Assembly (NCBI GenBank): GCA_015068645.1
Contig: SVKD01000010.1
Span: 31,317-95,316 of the forward strand
Direction: 5' to 3'
Source: Oscillospiraceae bacterium
Lineage (GTDB): Bacteria; Bacillota; Clostridia; UMGS1840
DNA: 64,000 nucleotides
Positions within the stretch are counted from its first letter, which is position 1, and every line of letters begins with the position of its first letter. The translations under genes were made by a program, and so were the position numbers. Positions 36,930 through 44,570 of this stretch are shown piece by piece. Below the pieces are notes generated by a model. The model ran no database searches. It was not told the origin of the DNA and saw nothing but the letters and a program-made list of their open reading frames with translations.

Positions 36930-36958
36930 TTGCATTTTCAAAAAAAGAGTGGTATAAT
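36930..36958 (+). promoter_or_regulatory. Promoter of the 57-aa membrane protein
   Basis: TTGCAT (36930-36935), 17 bp, TATAAT (36953-36958), preceded by GTGG (extended -10). The following bases to 37042 contain the sequence TCCTGACTTGA (36984-36994), also found at 41162 and 43277. Confidence 0.8.
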
Positions 36959-37042
36959 AACAAAAAAGAATATTATTTTTTTGTCCTGACTTGATATAAA
37001 CCTATAAAGACTGTCGAATGTAGTTTGAAAGGAGTTGTATAT

Positions 37043-37216
37043 ATGAAAAAATGGGTAGCTTTAATTCTAGGAACAATAATTTACTTTTTGTTGAGCGTTT
37101 TACTTGATTTTCTTTTTTATAATTCTGTTAACTTGGTCAGAGAAATTGTAAGCGCTATTATATGGGCTCTGTTATTGATAACTTTATATGCACTAAAGAT
37201 AATAAAACTTAAATAA
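37043..37216 (+). CDS. Small two-helix membrane protein
   Basis: A 57-aa protein made almost entirely of two hydrophobic segments: WVALILGTIIYFLLSVLLDFLF and IVSAIIWALLLITLYAL, separated by a short polar turn with NLVRE. ATG 37043 follows AAAGGAG. No family recognised. It may be a toxin-like or regulatory membrane peptide, but nothing supports a particular role. Confidence 0.6.
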   Translation: MKKWVALILGTIIYFLLSVLLDFLFYNSVNLVREIVSAIIWALLLITLYALKIIKLK

Positions 37217-37248
37217 GTTTGTATTAAATATCAGCTTTATACTGATAG

Positions 37249-37285
37249 CAAAAAAGACTGGCATCTAGATTATACAGTCTTTATA
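37249..37285 (+). terminator. Weak terminator-like hairpin
   Basis: AAAGACTG and CAGTCTTT pair across a 14-base loop, with a short T/A tail, downstream of the small membrane protein gene. Borderline as an intrinsic terminator. Confidence 0.45.
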
Positions 37286-37339
37286 TGAAGAGTGTTATCT
37301 TAATTTTACCAACCAACGAATAGCCTAAGGAGAAAATCT

Positions 37340-38278
37340 ATGAAATATTCAAATAGTTTTGGAAAAAGAAGTTCCAAAATTTTGCTTGGCACTGCATATT
37401 TCGGGGATACCATACCCGAGGCGGAAGCGTTTGCCATTATGGACGCCTATTACGAAATGGGTGGCAGACATATTGATACCGCTCGCTTGTATGCCGATGG
37501 TGAGGCGGAAAAAGTGGTAGGGAAATGGTTAGTTTCCAGAAAACCTGCCGATATTTTTGTTTCCACCAAAGGTGGCTATTATGAACCTGATTTGGGTGAA
37601 AAACCTCGTATCAACGAGAAAGATATCCGTTATGATTTAGAACAGAGCTTATCTGCTTTAGGATTAGAAAATATTGAATTTTACTGGCTACATCGTGATG
37701 ATGAGAATGTCCCTGTTTCCGAAATCATAGATTTGATGAATTCTTTGGTAAAAGAAGGGAAAATTAAACAGTTCGGAGCATCCAACTGGCGTTCGGAGCG
37801 TATCGGTGAGGCAAACAAATATGCCAAAGAAAAGGGATTTTTGGGATTTTCGGCAAGTCAGATTCGTTTTAATCCTGCCTATTGCATAGGAGAACGAGGG
37901 GGACTTGTGGGAATGGATGAGCACGAATTTTCCTTCTACAAAAACAACTCCATGCCCGTGGTGGCATATTCCTCTCAGGCAAAAGGATTCTTCTCCAAAA
38001 TGGCAGAGCAGGGCGAGGAAGCCTTGTCCGAAAAAGCAAAAAAACGCTACTTATGTGACGAAAATTTAAGACGTTTGGAAATTATTAAAAAACTGGCTTC
38101 TGATTGTAATTGCAGTGTAGCATCAGTAGTTTGCGGACTTCTTTGTTCCATTCCCGAAGTGGATGTGTTTCCCGTCATCGGCGGACGAAACGTTTCACAG
38201 ATTACAGATTCTATGAATGGGGCGGACATTACCATTCCATCCGATGCAATCAAATCTGTACTTGATTCAATCTACTAA
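37340..38278 (+). CDS. Aldo/keto reductase
   Basis: A 312-aa (beta/alpha)8 NADPH-dependent oxidoreductase. Catalytic tetrad positions are visible: Asp in HIDTARLYADGEAE, Tyr within that motif, Lys in STKGGYY, and His in WLHRDDEN. The C-terminal coenzyme-binding part has PVIGGRNVSQI. Substrate unknown; related proteins reduce sugar aldehydes or are involved in sugar epimerisation. Starts 12 bases before the following acetylesterase, suggesting joint expression. Confidence 0.87.
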   Translation: MKYSNSFGKRSSKILLGTAYFGDTIPEAEAFAIMDAYYEMGGRHIDTARLYADGEAEKVVGKWLVSRKPADIFVSTKGGYYEPDLGEKPRINEKDIRYDLEQSLSALGLENIEFYWLHRDDENVPVSEIIDLMNSLVKEGKIKQFGASNWRSERIGEANKYAKEKGFLGFSASQIRFNPAYCIGERGGLVGMDEHEFSFYKNNSMPVVAYSSQAKGFFSKMAEQGEEALSEKAKKRYLCDENLRRLEIIKKLASDCNCSVASVVCGLLCSIPEVDVFPVIGGRNVSQITDSMNGADITIPSDAIKSVLDSIY

Positions 38279-38289
38279 GGAGTTTTGCT

Positions 38290-39138
38290 ATGAAACAGGC
38301 AAAAATCATTGTATTATCAGGGCAATCCAACGCTGCAGGCGTGGGATATGTAAATTGTTTGCCACGGAGTTTTTCCGAGCAGAAAATCGAAGAATACCGC
38401 AGTGGTTATTCCAACATCAAACTGAACTATATTTCCTACGATTGTTTTAGCGACGGCTTTGTCACCACGAAAATCGACAAGGAAACCATTGGCCCTGAAC
38501 TTGGCATTGCGGAATATCTTAGCGAACAGTATCCAAACGAAGAATTTTTCATCGTAAAATTTGCGGTGGGAAGCGCAAGTCTTCGTCACGATTTCTTGCC
38601 TCCCAAAAGAGGTGCCTTTTCTGAAATATATAAAAAAGAAAAACTGAAAGAAAATCATCTTCAAATGTATTTTCCGTTTAGAAAGGGAGAACCCACCAAA
38701 GTAGGTTGGTGTTATCGGGGACTTATCAGTTTGCTTCATCATAGTATTGAATTCTTAAAAGAAGAAGGCTATACCGCCGAAGTCATCGGTTTTTGCTGGA
38801 TGCATGGGGAAAGCGACGCCTGTCTTATAGAACACGTGGAAAATTATCAAACGGATTTCGATTGTTTTGTTCACGATTTTCAAAACGAGTTTTCAGAGTA
38901 CCTTCGTGATTGCATCTATGTGGATGCAGGGATTTCTGAAATCTGGCCTTGCTATCGTGAAATGAATACTTTTAAAAAAGAATATGCCGATACTCATAAC
39001 CATTTCAGATATATTGATACCATCGAAAATGGCTTGACTACTCATTTGGAGCCTGTAAATGATCCCGACATTTATCATTATGACAGCGATTCTGTCATCA
39101 AGTTAGGCAGATTATTTGCCCAACAGATTATGGGCTAA
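38290..39138 (+). CDS. Sialate O-acetylesterase-like SGNH hydrolase
   Basis: A 282-aa SGNH-fold esterase resembling the SASA domain (PF03629; also CE6 acetylxylan esterases). The nucleophile is S13 in LSGQSNAAG; WMHGESDA corresponds to block III/Asn-Gly region; the catalytic Asp-His pair is likely DIYHYD near the C-terminus. No signal peptide, so intracellular. Would remove acetyl groups from sugars. It sits between an aldo/keto reductase and an acyltransferase. Confidence 0.8.
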   Translation: MKQAKIIVLSGQSNAAGVGYVNCLPRSFSEQKIEEYRSGYSNIKLNYISYDCFSDGFVTTKIDKETIGPELGIAEYLSEQYPNEEFFIVKFAVGSASLRHDFLPPKRGAFSEIYKKEKLKENHLQMYFPFRKGEPTKVGWCYRGLISLLHHSIEFLKEEGYTAEVIGFCWMHGESDACLIEHVENYQTDFDCFVHDFQNEFSEYLRDCIYVDAGISEIWPCYREMNTFKKEYADTHNHFRYIDTIENGLTTHLEPVNDPDIYHYDSDSVIKLGRLFAQQIMG

Positions 39139-39184
39139 CTTGAGAAGGTTTCACCAAAACGGTGTAGTTTTTTGTGCCAAAATA

Positions 39185-39213
39185 TTGTAATTTTAAAAAA
39201 AGAGTGGTATAAT
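39185..39213 (+). promoter_or_regulatory. Promoter of the acyltransferase 3 gene
   Basis: TTGTAA (39185-39190), 17 bp, TATAAT (39208-39213) with GTGG before the -10. A weak hairpin CACC/GGTG followed by TTTTTT at 39152-39174 may end the preceding transcript. Confidence 0.78.
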
Positions 39214-39276
39214 AAAATGATTGTTAATTGGCACAGATATTGGCGGTATCCAACATAACAGAAAGGAGAAATTTTG

Positions 39277-40299
39277 ATGGACAATACGGTTCTTACTCAT
39301 TCAAAAATCAGAAATAATTCTTTGGATTGTTTAAAGTGGATTTCTTCTTTTATGGTGGTGTGTATTCATTTCAGAAGTTACGGGGAGTTTGGTGAATTAG
39401 TTTCGGTTCTCTCCCGGTTTGCCGTTCCTGTTTTCTTTATGATATCAGGATATTATTCGGCTTCTGACAAACCGGATAAGTTAAAAACTAAAATAGTGCA
39501 TATCTTAAAATTGTATTTTGGTGCGGTTTTATTATATCTTTGTTTTAATGTTTTGGTAAAAGTTTTGGCAGGACAATACAGAGAAACTATCTGGTATCTG
39601 TCAACCTATTTTAGAATTCGCTATCTTGTTCCGCTGCTTTTCTTTAATGAATCTGTTACCGCATTTCACTTGTGGTTTTTGGGGGCATTGATCTATGCAT
39701 ACGGAATTGAGTACCTTGTTACGAAATGGAACATAAAGGATAATATTTTGTATGTATTGGCAGGGGTTTTATTGATGATTCATCTGACCCTTGGGATTGG
39801 GCGTTCTGCGTTTGGTATAGAAGCACCTGCATTCTTAGTGAAAAATTATATGCTTCGAAACGTTTGGTTGATGGGATTTCCTCTGTTTACGTTTGGGAAA
39901 CTTATCAGAAAAAAGAAAACTGAAATTTTAAAAAAGGTTACTGCCGGTGTAATCGGTGTTTTTATTGTAATCAGTATCGCAGAAGCCTTTTTGTTGCATC
40001 AGATTGATTGGTCTAAAGACTTGTATTTGGGATCAGTATTATTGGCATTTTCCTTGTTTATTCTGGCTTTGAAACTGAAGAACAGGTCTTATCCGTCTGC
40101 GCTGATTCGTTTATTTGCTACCGGTACGGATGTCTATGTGATTCACGTGATGATTGGAAATATTCTGGCTATGACAAAACTGGAAAATGTTTTGGTTTAT
40201 CAGTATGGGAAACCGGTTATTATTTTTGCAGTATCTGTTGTAATATCGTTGGCGGTTCGAGGGAGATTCCGTTTGACATCGAAGCAGGTACGAGTGTAA
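39277..40299 (+). CDS. Acyltransferase family 3 membrane protein
   Basis: A 340-aa integral membrane O-acyltransferase with about ten helices. The N-terminal segment SLDCLKWISSFMVVCIHFR contains the conserved HF motif, and the second pattern AVPVFFMISGYYSA is characteristic. Such enzymes acetylate surface polysaccharides or peptidoglycan. ATG 39277 with AAAGGAG at about 39262 is preferred. Its neighbour genes (acetylesterase, SGNH hydrolase) suggest acetylation or deacetylation of surface sugars, as inference. Confidence 0.85.
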   Translation: MDNTVLTHSKIRNNSLDCLKWISSFMVVCIHFRSYGEFGELVSVLSRFAVPVFFMISGYYSASDKPDKLKTKIVHILKLYFGAVLLYLCFNVLVKVLAGQYRETIWYLSTYFRIRYLVPLLFFNESVTAFHLWFLGALIYAYGIEYLVTKWNIKDNILYVLAGVLLMIHLTLGIGRSAFGIEAPAFLVKNYMLRNVWLMGFPLFTFGKLIRKKKTEILKKVTAGVIGVFIVISIAEAFLLHQIDWSKDLYLGSVLLAFSLFILALKLKNRSYPSALIRLFATGTDVYVIHVMIGNILAMTKLENVLVYQYGKPVIIFAVSVVISLAVRGRFRLTSKQVRV

Positions 40300-40372
40300 A
40301 CACTTTCGATATTTAAGATATACAATGTAAAATACTAGTAGTTTCATTATGACAAAAAAGGAGGGTTTCATT

Positions 40373-41161
40373 ATGGATTGGAACAAATATCTTTATGATG
40401 AAAACGAAAAACCCTTAGACAGATTGGTAGAAGGATATAGTAATACCTCTGTGTTCCGTAAGGTGGCATTTGTGGGAGATAGCTTATCCTCAGGCGAATT
40501 TGAAACCCGTGACGCCGAAGGAAAAGCATATTATCACGATTTATATGAGTATTCTTGGGGACAATATATCGCAAGAAAGAACGGCTTTTTTGCTTATAAT
40601 TTCTCCCGTGGCGGTATGACTGCGAAAGAATATATGGAAAGTTTTGCCGAAGCAAACGGTATGTGGGATAAAAGCAAAGCTTGTCAGGCATATGTGATTG
40701 CATTGGGTGTGAATGATATTATCAATCAGAATGTGGAAATCGGTAGTGTGGACGATATTGAGGATACCAATTACAAAAACAACAAACCCACCTTTGCAGG
40801 TTACTATGCACAAATCATTCAGCGCTACAAAAAAATTGCACCCGATGCGAAATTTTTCTTTGTCACCTTCCCGAAAAGCGGAAATCCTGCTGTTTTGGAA
40901 AAAACACAGGCAATGGTGAAACTGCTCTATGATTTAGCAGAGCATTTCAGTAATTCTTATGTTATCGACTTATTCCAATACGGACCCGTTTACGATAGCA
41001 AATTTGAGGAAAACTTCTATTTACACACCCATATGAACGCCAGTGGTTATATTCTGACCGCTCAGATGATTGATTCCTATATTGATTATATTGTGCGCCA
41101 TAACCCCGAAGATTTCGCTAATATCGGCTTGGTGAATACCGGTATTCAGTATAAGTTTTAA
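40373..41161 (+). CDS. SGNH/GDSL-family hydrolase
   Basis: A 262-aa SGNH hydrolase. Block I VAFVGDSLSSGE carries the nucleophile S37; the Gly block is SRGGMTA, the Asn block ALGVNDIIN, and the terminal Asp-His in HTHMNASGY. No signal peptide. It is likely an esterase or O-acetyl hydrolase for carbohydrate. ATG 40373 follows AAAAAGGAGGG. Its stop codon lies directly before a 16-bp repeat that flanks the next module. Confidence 0.83.
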   Translation: MDWNKYLYDENEKPLDRLVEGYSNTSVFRKVAFVGDSLSSGEFETRDAEGKAYYHDLYEYSWGQYIARKNGFFAYNFSRGGMTAKEYMESFAEANGMWDKSKACQAYVIALGVNDIINQNVEIGSVDDIEDTNYKNNKPTFAGYYAQIIQRYKKIAPDAKFFFVTFPKSGNPAVLEKTQAMVKLLYDLAEHFSNSYVIDLFQYGPVYDSKFEENFYLHTHMNASGYILTAQMIDSYIDYIVRHNPEDFANIGLVNTGIQYKF

Positions 41162-41177
41162 TCCTGACTTGACACGA
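41162..41177 (+). repeat. 16-bp direct repeat, left copy
   Basis: TCCTGACTTGACACGA, identical to 43277-43292. The downstream sequence TGTCGAAT (41188-41195) and AGTTTGAA also recur near 37012-37029. It contains a TTGACA box, so it may be a promoter motif or the end of an inserted element. Confidence 0.7.
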
Positions 41178-41251
41178 GTAAAAATCTTGTCGAATAAGTT
41201 TGAATGATGCCAAATAGTGTTGAAAAATAAAATAAAAAGGAGTTGAGTATT

Positions 41252-42865
41252 ATGGCAGAAAAGAAAGAAAAAAGATATGTGAGCGATAATGCTCAACTTA
41301 TGGCAGAATGGAATTGGGAAAAGAACAATGAATTAAATTTCAATCCTAAAACATTAACTCTTGGTAGCGGGATGTCAGTTTGGTGGAAATGTGGTGAAGG
41401 TCATACATGGAAAGCTGCTATAAATAACCGAATTCGATGGTCTGGTTGCCCGTATTGTTCGAATAAAAAAGTATGGAAAGGATTTAATGATTTAAATTCT
41501 CAATGTAAGGCAAATAACAAAGAAAAACTTTTAAAAGAGTGGGTAGCAGATAGAAACAGTAAAGAACTAAACATTACTTCTGATTCAGTGCTATATGGCA
41601 GTAATAAATATGCCTGGTGGAAATGTTCTAGGTGTGGTTATGAATGGAAAGCAAAAATATATGCTAGAACGGGGAGAGGTGATGGATGCCCAAATTGCAG
41701 AAAGGAATTTAAAGTTTCTTTTAATGAGAAAATGATTTACTATTATGTACATAAGTATTTTAAAAATGCTGTGGAGAATTACACGGATTTTTCAAATAGT
41801 AAATTAGAGTTAGATATATATTTGTCTGATATCAAATTGGGTATTGAATATGACGGTCAATACTTTCATACCGATATTCAAAGAGATGAACAAAAAAATG
41901 AAATATGCAATTCTGAGGGGATTGATTTAGTCCGTATTAGAGAACCGAACTGTCCACAATTAAATGGTCAGTTTACAGAAATCAAATTGCATTCTTTAAA
42001 AGAGGATGACATAATTACAGCAGTAAAAGAACTTTTACATATCCTTAATAAAAAGTACTCGATGCACAATGAATTTGATATTGATTTAAATAGAGATAGA
42101 GGAGAAATTTATAATTTAATTGAGAGTAGAGAAAAAGAAAATTCATTATTAAAATTGTATCCGGAAATTGCAAAAGAATGGCATCCAATAAAAAATGGAA
42201 GTCTTTTACCTGAAAATGTAAGATATGCAAGTGGCAAAAAAGTATGGTGGCTATGTAGTAAATGTAGTAACGAGTGGGTAATGACGGTTAATCAAAGAGC
42301 ATTGAGAGGACAAGGATGTCCTGAATGCGGAAAAATAAAAAGAATGACATCCTTTAATAAAAATATAGTAAAGGAAAGAGGTTCATTGGTACAGCATCAC
42401 CCTGAATTGCTTGTCGATTGGAATTATGAAAAAAATTCAATAAATCCTAATGATGTGTCAAATGCAAGCAATAAAAAAGTATGTTGGAAATGTAATGTTT
42501 GTGGACATGAATGGTGTGCCGAAATACAGAGCAGAACAATTGGCGGAAATGGTTGCCCAAATTGCAGGAATATAAAATTTGGATTAAAAAGAAAAACTCC
42601 GATAAAAGGTAATAGTTTTGCTGAAATGTATCCGGAACTTCTAAGTGCCTGGGATTATGAAAAAAATTTATTATCACCATATGAATATACCTCTAAGAGT
42701 AACCAAATAGTTATGTGGAAATGTTTGAGTTGTGGTAAGAGTTATGAAAGTAAAATTAGTTATAAAGTGACCAACTACGAAAAAAGTGGATATATTGATT
42801 GCATTTCGTGCAATAAAAAGAAATCTTGGGTTAAAAGAAAACAAAGCGAAAAGAGAGGTATGTAA
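41252..42865 (+). CDS. Zinc-ribbon repeat protein with embedded Vsr-like endonuclease domain
   Basis: A 537-aa protein. Five treble-clef/zinc-ribbon repeats (DUF4379-like, WWKC...CPxC): cysteine pairs at about 47/66-69, 125-128/146-149, 335-338/356-359, 414-417/435-438 and 491-494/517-520. Between the second and third, residues about 155-265 form a nuclease-like domain: E186 and D188 in LELDIYL, then E199, D201 and H206 in LGIEYDGQYFH, and GIDLVRIRE, the layout of Vsr-type PD-(D/E)XK enzymes. ATG 41252 with AAAAGGAG. More AT-rich than its neighbours. The target and biology are unknown; genome defence or a mobile-element function is plausible but unproven. Confidence 0.75.
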   Translation: MAEKKEKRYVSDNAQLMAEWNWEKNNELNFNPKTLTLGSGMSVWWKCGEGHTWKAAINNRIRWSGCPYCSNKKVWKGFNDLNSQCKANNKEKLLKEWVADRNSKELNITSDSVLYGSNKYAWWKCSRCGYEWKAKIYARTGRGDGCPNCRKEFKVSFNEKMIYYYVHKYFKNAVENYTDFSNSKLELDIYLSDIKLGIEYDGQYFHTDIQRDEQKNEICNSEGIDLVRIREPNCPQLNGQFTEIKLHSLKEDDIITAVKELLHILNKKYSMHNEFDIDLNRDRGEIYNLIESREKENSLLKLYPEIAKEWHPIKNGSLLPENVRYASGKKVWWLCSKCSNEWVMTVNQRALRGQGCPECGKIKRMTSFNKNIVKERGSLVQHHPELLVDWNYEKNSINPNDVSNASNKKVCWKCNVCGHEWCAEIQSRTIGGNGCPNCRNIKFGLKRKTPIKGNSFAEMYPELLSAWDYEKNLLSPYEYTSKSNQIVMWKCLSCGKSYESKISYKVTNYEKSGYIDCISCNKKKSWVKRKQSEKRGM

Positions 42866-42866
42866 G

Positions 42867-43046
42867 GTGAGGAATAGAAGAGAGTACTGTACTTGTAATG
42901 ATTGTTCGTCTGTTTACATTGACGATGATGAATGGGGAGTTTGGGATGTATGTAAAAAGTGTGGTAAGATAGTCGAGGATTCATACAAAGCATATAATCA
43001 CTACGATGGCGAAGATCATATTGATGATCCCTACGATGCTGATTAA
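42867..43046 (+). CDS. Small acidic Cys-rich protein
   Basis: A 59-aa product starting at GTG 42867, one base after the preceding stop, with GAGAGG eight bases upstream, so it is tightly coupled to the nuclease-like gene. It has CTCNDC and CKKC cysteine pairs, enough for one zinc site, and an Asp/Glu/Tyr-rich C-terminus (HYDGEDHIDDPYDAD). Such acidic partner proteins can be DNA mimics or inhibitors; that is only a thought. Family not recognised. Confidence 0.6.
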   Translation: MRNRREYCTCNDCSSVYIDDDEWGVWDVCKKCGKIVEDSYKAYNHYDGEDHIDDPYDAD

Positions 43047-43344
43047 ATACAATTTAAAAGATTAGTTTGCCGATTTATAATATTTACATATACTATTGGA
43101 TGCGAGAAAATCCAGTATTCTCGCTGGTTCTAGAGAAAAGTGGTAAAGGAAAAATAGTTGAATAAATAGGGAAAAGTTAGTAGGTCCATATTATGCCTTG
43201 GCATAACAAGGTTCTCCGAAATATAGAAATCTTTGATTTCGTGATGTTTCGTGATGGTTCTTATTATTCACTGTTCTCCTGACTTGACACGAACTTTTTG
43301 GGAAAGAATTATTGAAAATTTAGCGATATCAGAGGAAAAGGAAA
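43047..43344 (+). other. Structured intergenic region with inverted and tandem repeats
   Basis: No gene seen. It holds GCGAGAA/TTCTCGC (43102-43108/43118-43124), TTATGC/GCATAA (43191-43196/43201-43206), GAAATC/GATTTC near 43226-43240, the exact tandem TTTCGTGATG (43237-43246 and 43247-43256), and the 16-bp repeat at 43277-43292. The density of repeats fits a former element end or a structured RNA. Confidence 0.5.
43277..43292 (+). repeat. 16-bp direct repeat, right copy
   Basis: Exact second copy of TCCTGACTTGACACGA, 2,115 bp after the left copy, 53 bases before the ClC channel gene. Confidence 0.7.
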
Positions 43345-44523
43345 ATGGAATTTGTAAAAAAGTATGGAATAAACACTATAAAATGGGTGCTTTTTAGTAT
43401 TCTGTTGGGAATTTTGGGTGGACTTTTGGGGTCTTTGTTTCATATCAGTGTGGACTTTGTGACCGAACAGAGAGAGCACCACGGTTGGTTTCTTTACTTA
43501 TTGCCCATTGGCGGATTACTCATTGCGGCGATGTATCATCGGTTTCGTAATCACGGAAATATTGATACCAAACGAGTGTTTTCTGCGGTGAAAGAACAAA
43601 AAGATGTTCCCCTTGTGATGATTCCGCTGATATTCGTAGGAACTGTTATCACCCACGCTTTTGGCGGTTCTGCAGGTCGTGAGGGAGCAGCGCTCCAGCT
43701 GGGCGGCAGTATGGGTTACAATGTGGGGAATGCTTTAAAACAAGACGAAAACGAAAAAAAACTGATGGTAATGGCAGGGATGAGCAGTGTGTTTTCTGCA
43801 TTGTTCGGAACGCCTTTCACTGCGGCGATTTTTTCGGTTGAGGTGACACGTCAGGGAAGATGGAAGTTTAGCGGACTACTCCCTTGTGTGATTGCATCTT
43901 TGGTGGCATTCTTTGTTGCACAGCTTTGCGGTGTGGCACCCGTACGGTTTTTGATGCCTCATTTTACATACAACTACCATTTAATCTGGCAGGTGCTTTT
44001 ATTAGCAGTGTTATGTGCGGCGGTGTGCATTCTTTTTGCACTAGCTCTTCATAAAACAGAACACTTTGGTAAGAAACTAATAAAAAATCCCCATCTTCGG
44101 GCACCCATTGGCGGTTTTTTGATTATCGGGCTTACCTTATTGGTTGGCACAACGGCTTACAACGGGGCAGGGATGGGAGTCATTACAACTGCCATTTCGG
44201 GAACCGCAAACTATGAGGCGTTCCTTTTCAAAATTCTCTTTACTGCGATCACGGTTGCCGCAGGTTTTAAAGGGGGCGAAATTGTTCCCACCTTCTTTAT
44301 CGGCGCAACCTTTGGTTGTGTGGCAGGTTCTCTTTTGGGGCTGCCTGCAGGAGTGGGTGCCAGCCTTGGATTTGTGGCACTCTTTTCGGGGATGACCAAA
44401 TGTCCTGTTGCCGCATTTTTATTGGCAATGGAAGTGTTTGACATCGGCGGAATCGCACTGTTTATTCCCGTGGTGATAATCACTTGGTTACTGTCCGGCA
44501 AATTCGGATTATATAATGAATAA
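43345..44523 (+). CDS. ClC-family chloride channel/antiporter
   Basis: A 392-aa integral membrane protein with about ten helices. The hallmark GSAGREGAALQLGG matches the GREGP-type selectivity filter (Ala in place of Pro); FGTPFTAAIFSVE and the late FKGGEIVPTFFIGATFG are also diagnostic. The Glu in GREG may act as the gating glutamate, so either channel or antiporter activity is possible. Slightly short, without CBS domains. It converges with the next gene on a shared terminator. Confidence 0.93.
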   Translation: MEFVKKYGINTIKWVLFSILLGILGGLLGSLFHISVDFVTEQREHHGWFLYLLPIGGLLIAAMYHRFRNHGNIDTKRVFSAVKEQKDVPLVMIPLIFVGTVITHAFGGSAGREGAALQLGGSMGYNVGNALKQDENEKKLMVMAGMSSVFSALFGTPFTAAIFSVEVTRQGRWKFSGLLPCVIASLVAFFVAQLCGVAPVRFLMPHFTYNYHLIWQVLLLAVLCAAVCILFALALHKTEHFGKKLIKNPHLRAPIGGFLIIGLTLLVGTTAYNGAGMGVITTAISGTANYEAFLFKILFTAITVAAGFKGGEIVPTFFIGATFGCVAGSLLGLPAGVGASLGFVALFSGMTKCPVAAFLLAMEVFDIGGIALFIPVVIITWLLSGKFGLYNE

Positions 44524-44530
44524 CAAACAG

Positions 44531-44564
44531 AAAAAAGGTCAACCATTGCGGTTGACCTTTTTTT
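44531..44564. terminator. Bidirectional terminator between convergent genes
   Basis: AAAAAAGGTCAACC (44531-44544), loop ATTGC, GGTTGACCTTTTTTT (44550-44564). It has A/T runs on both sides, so it can end transcripts in both directions. Confidence 0.93.
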
Positions 44565-44570
44565 AATGCT

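Noticed and set aside
43237..43256. CRISPR-like repeat
   Set aside because: Only two adjoining 10-bp copies without spacers and no cas genes.
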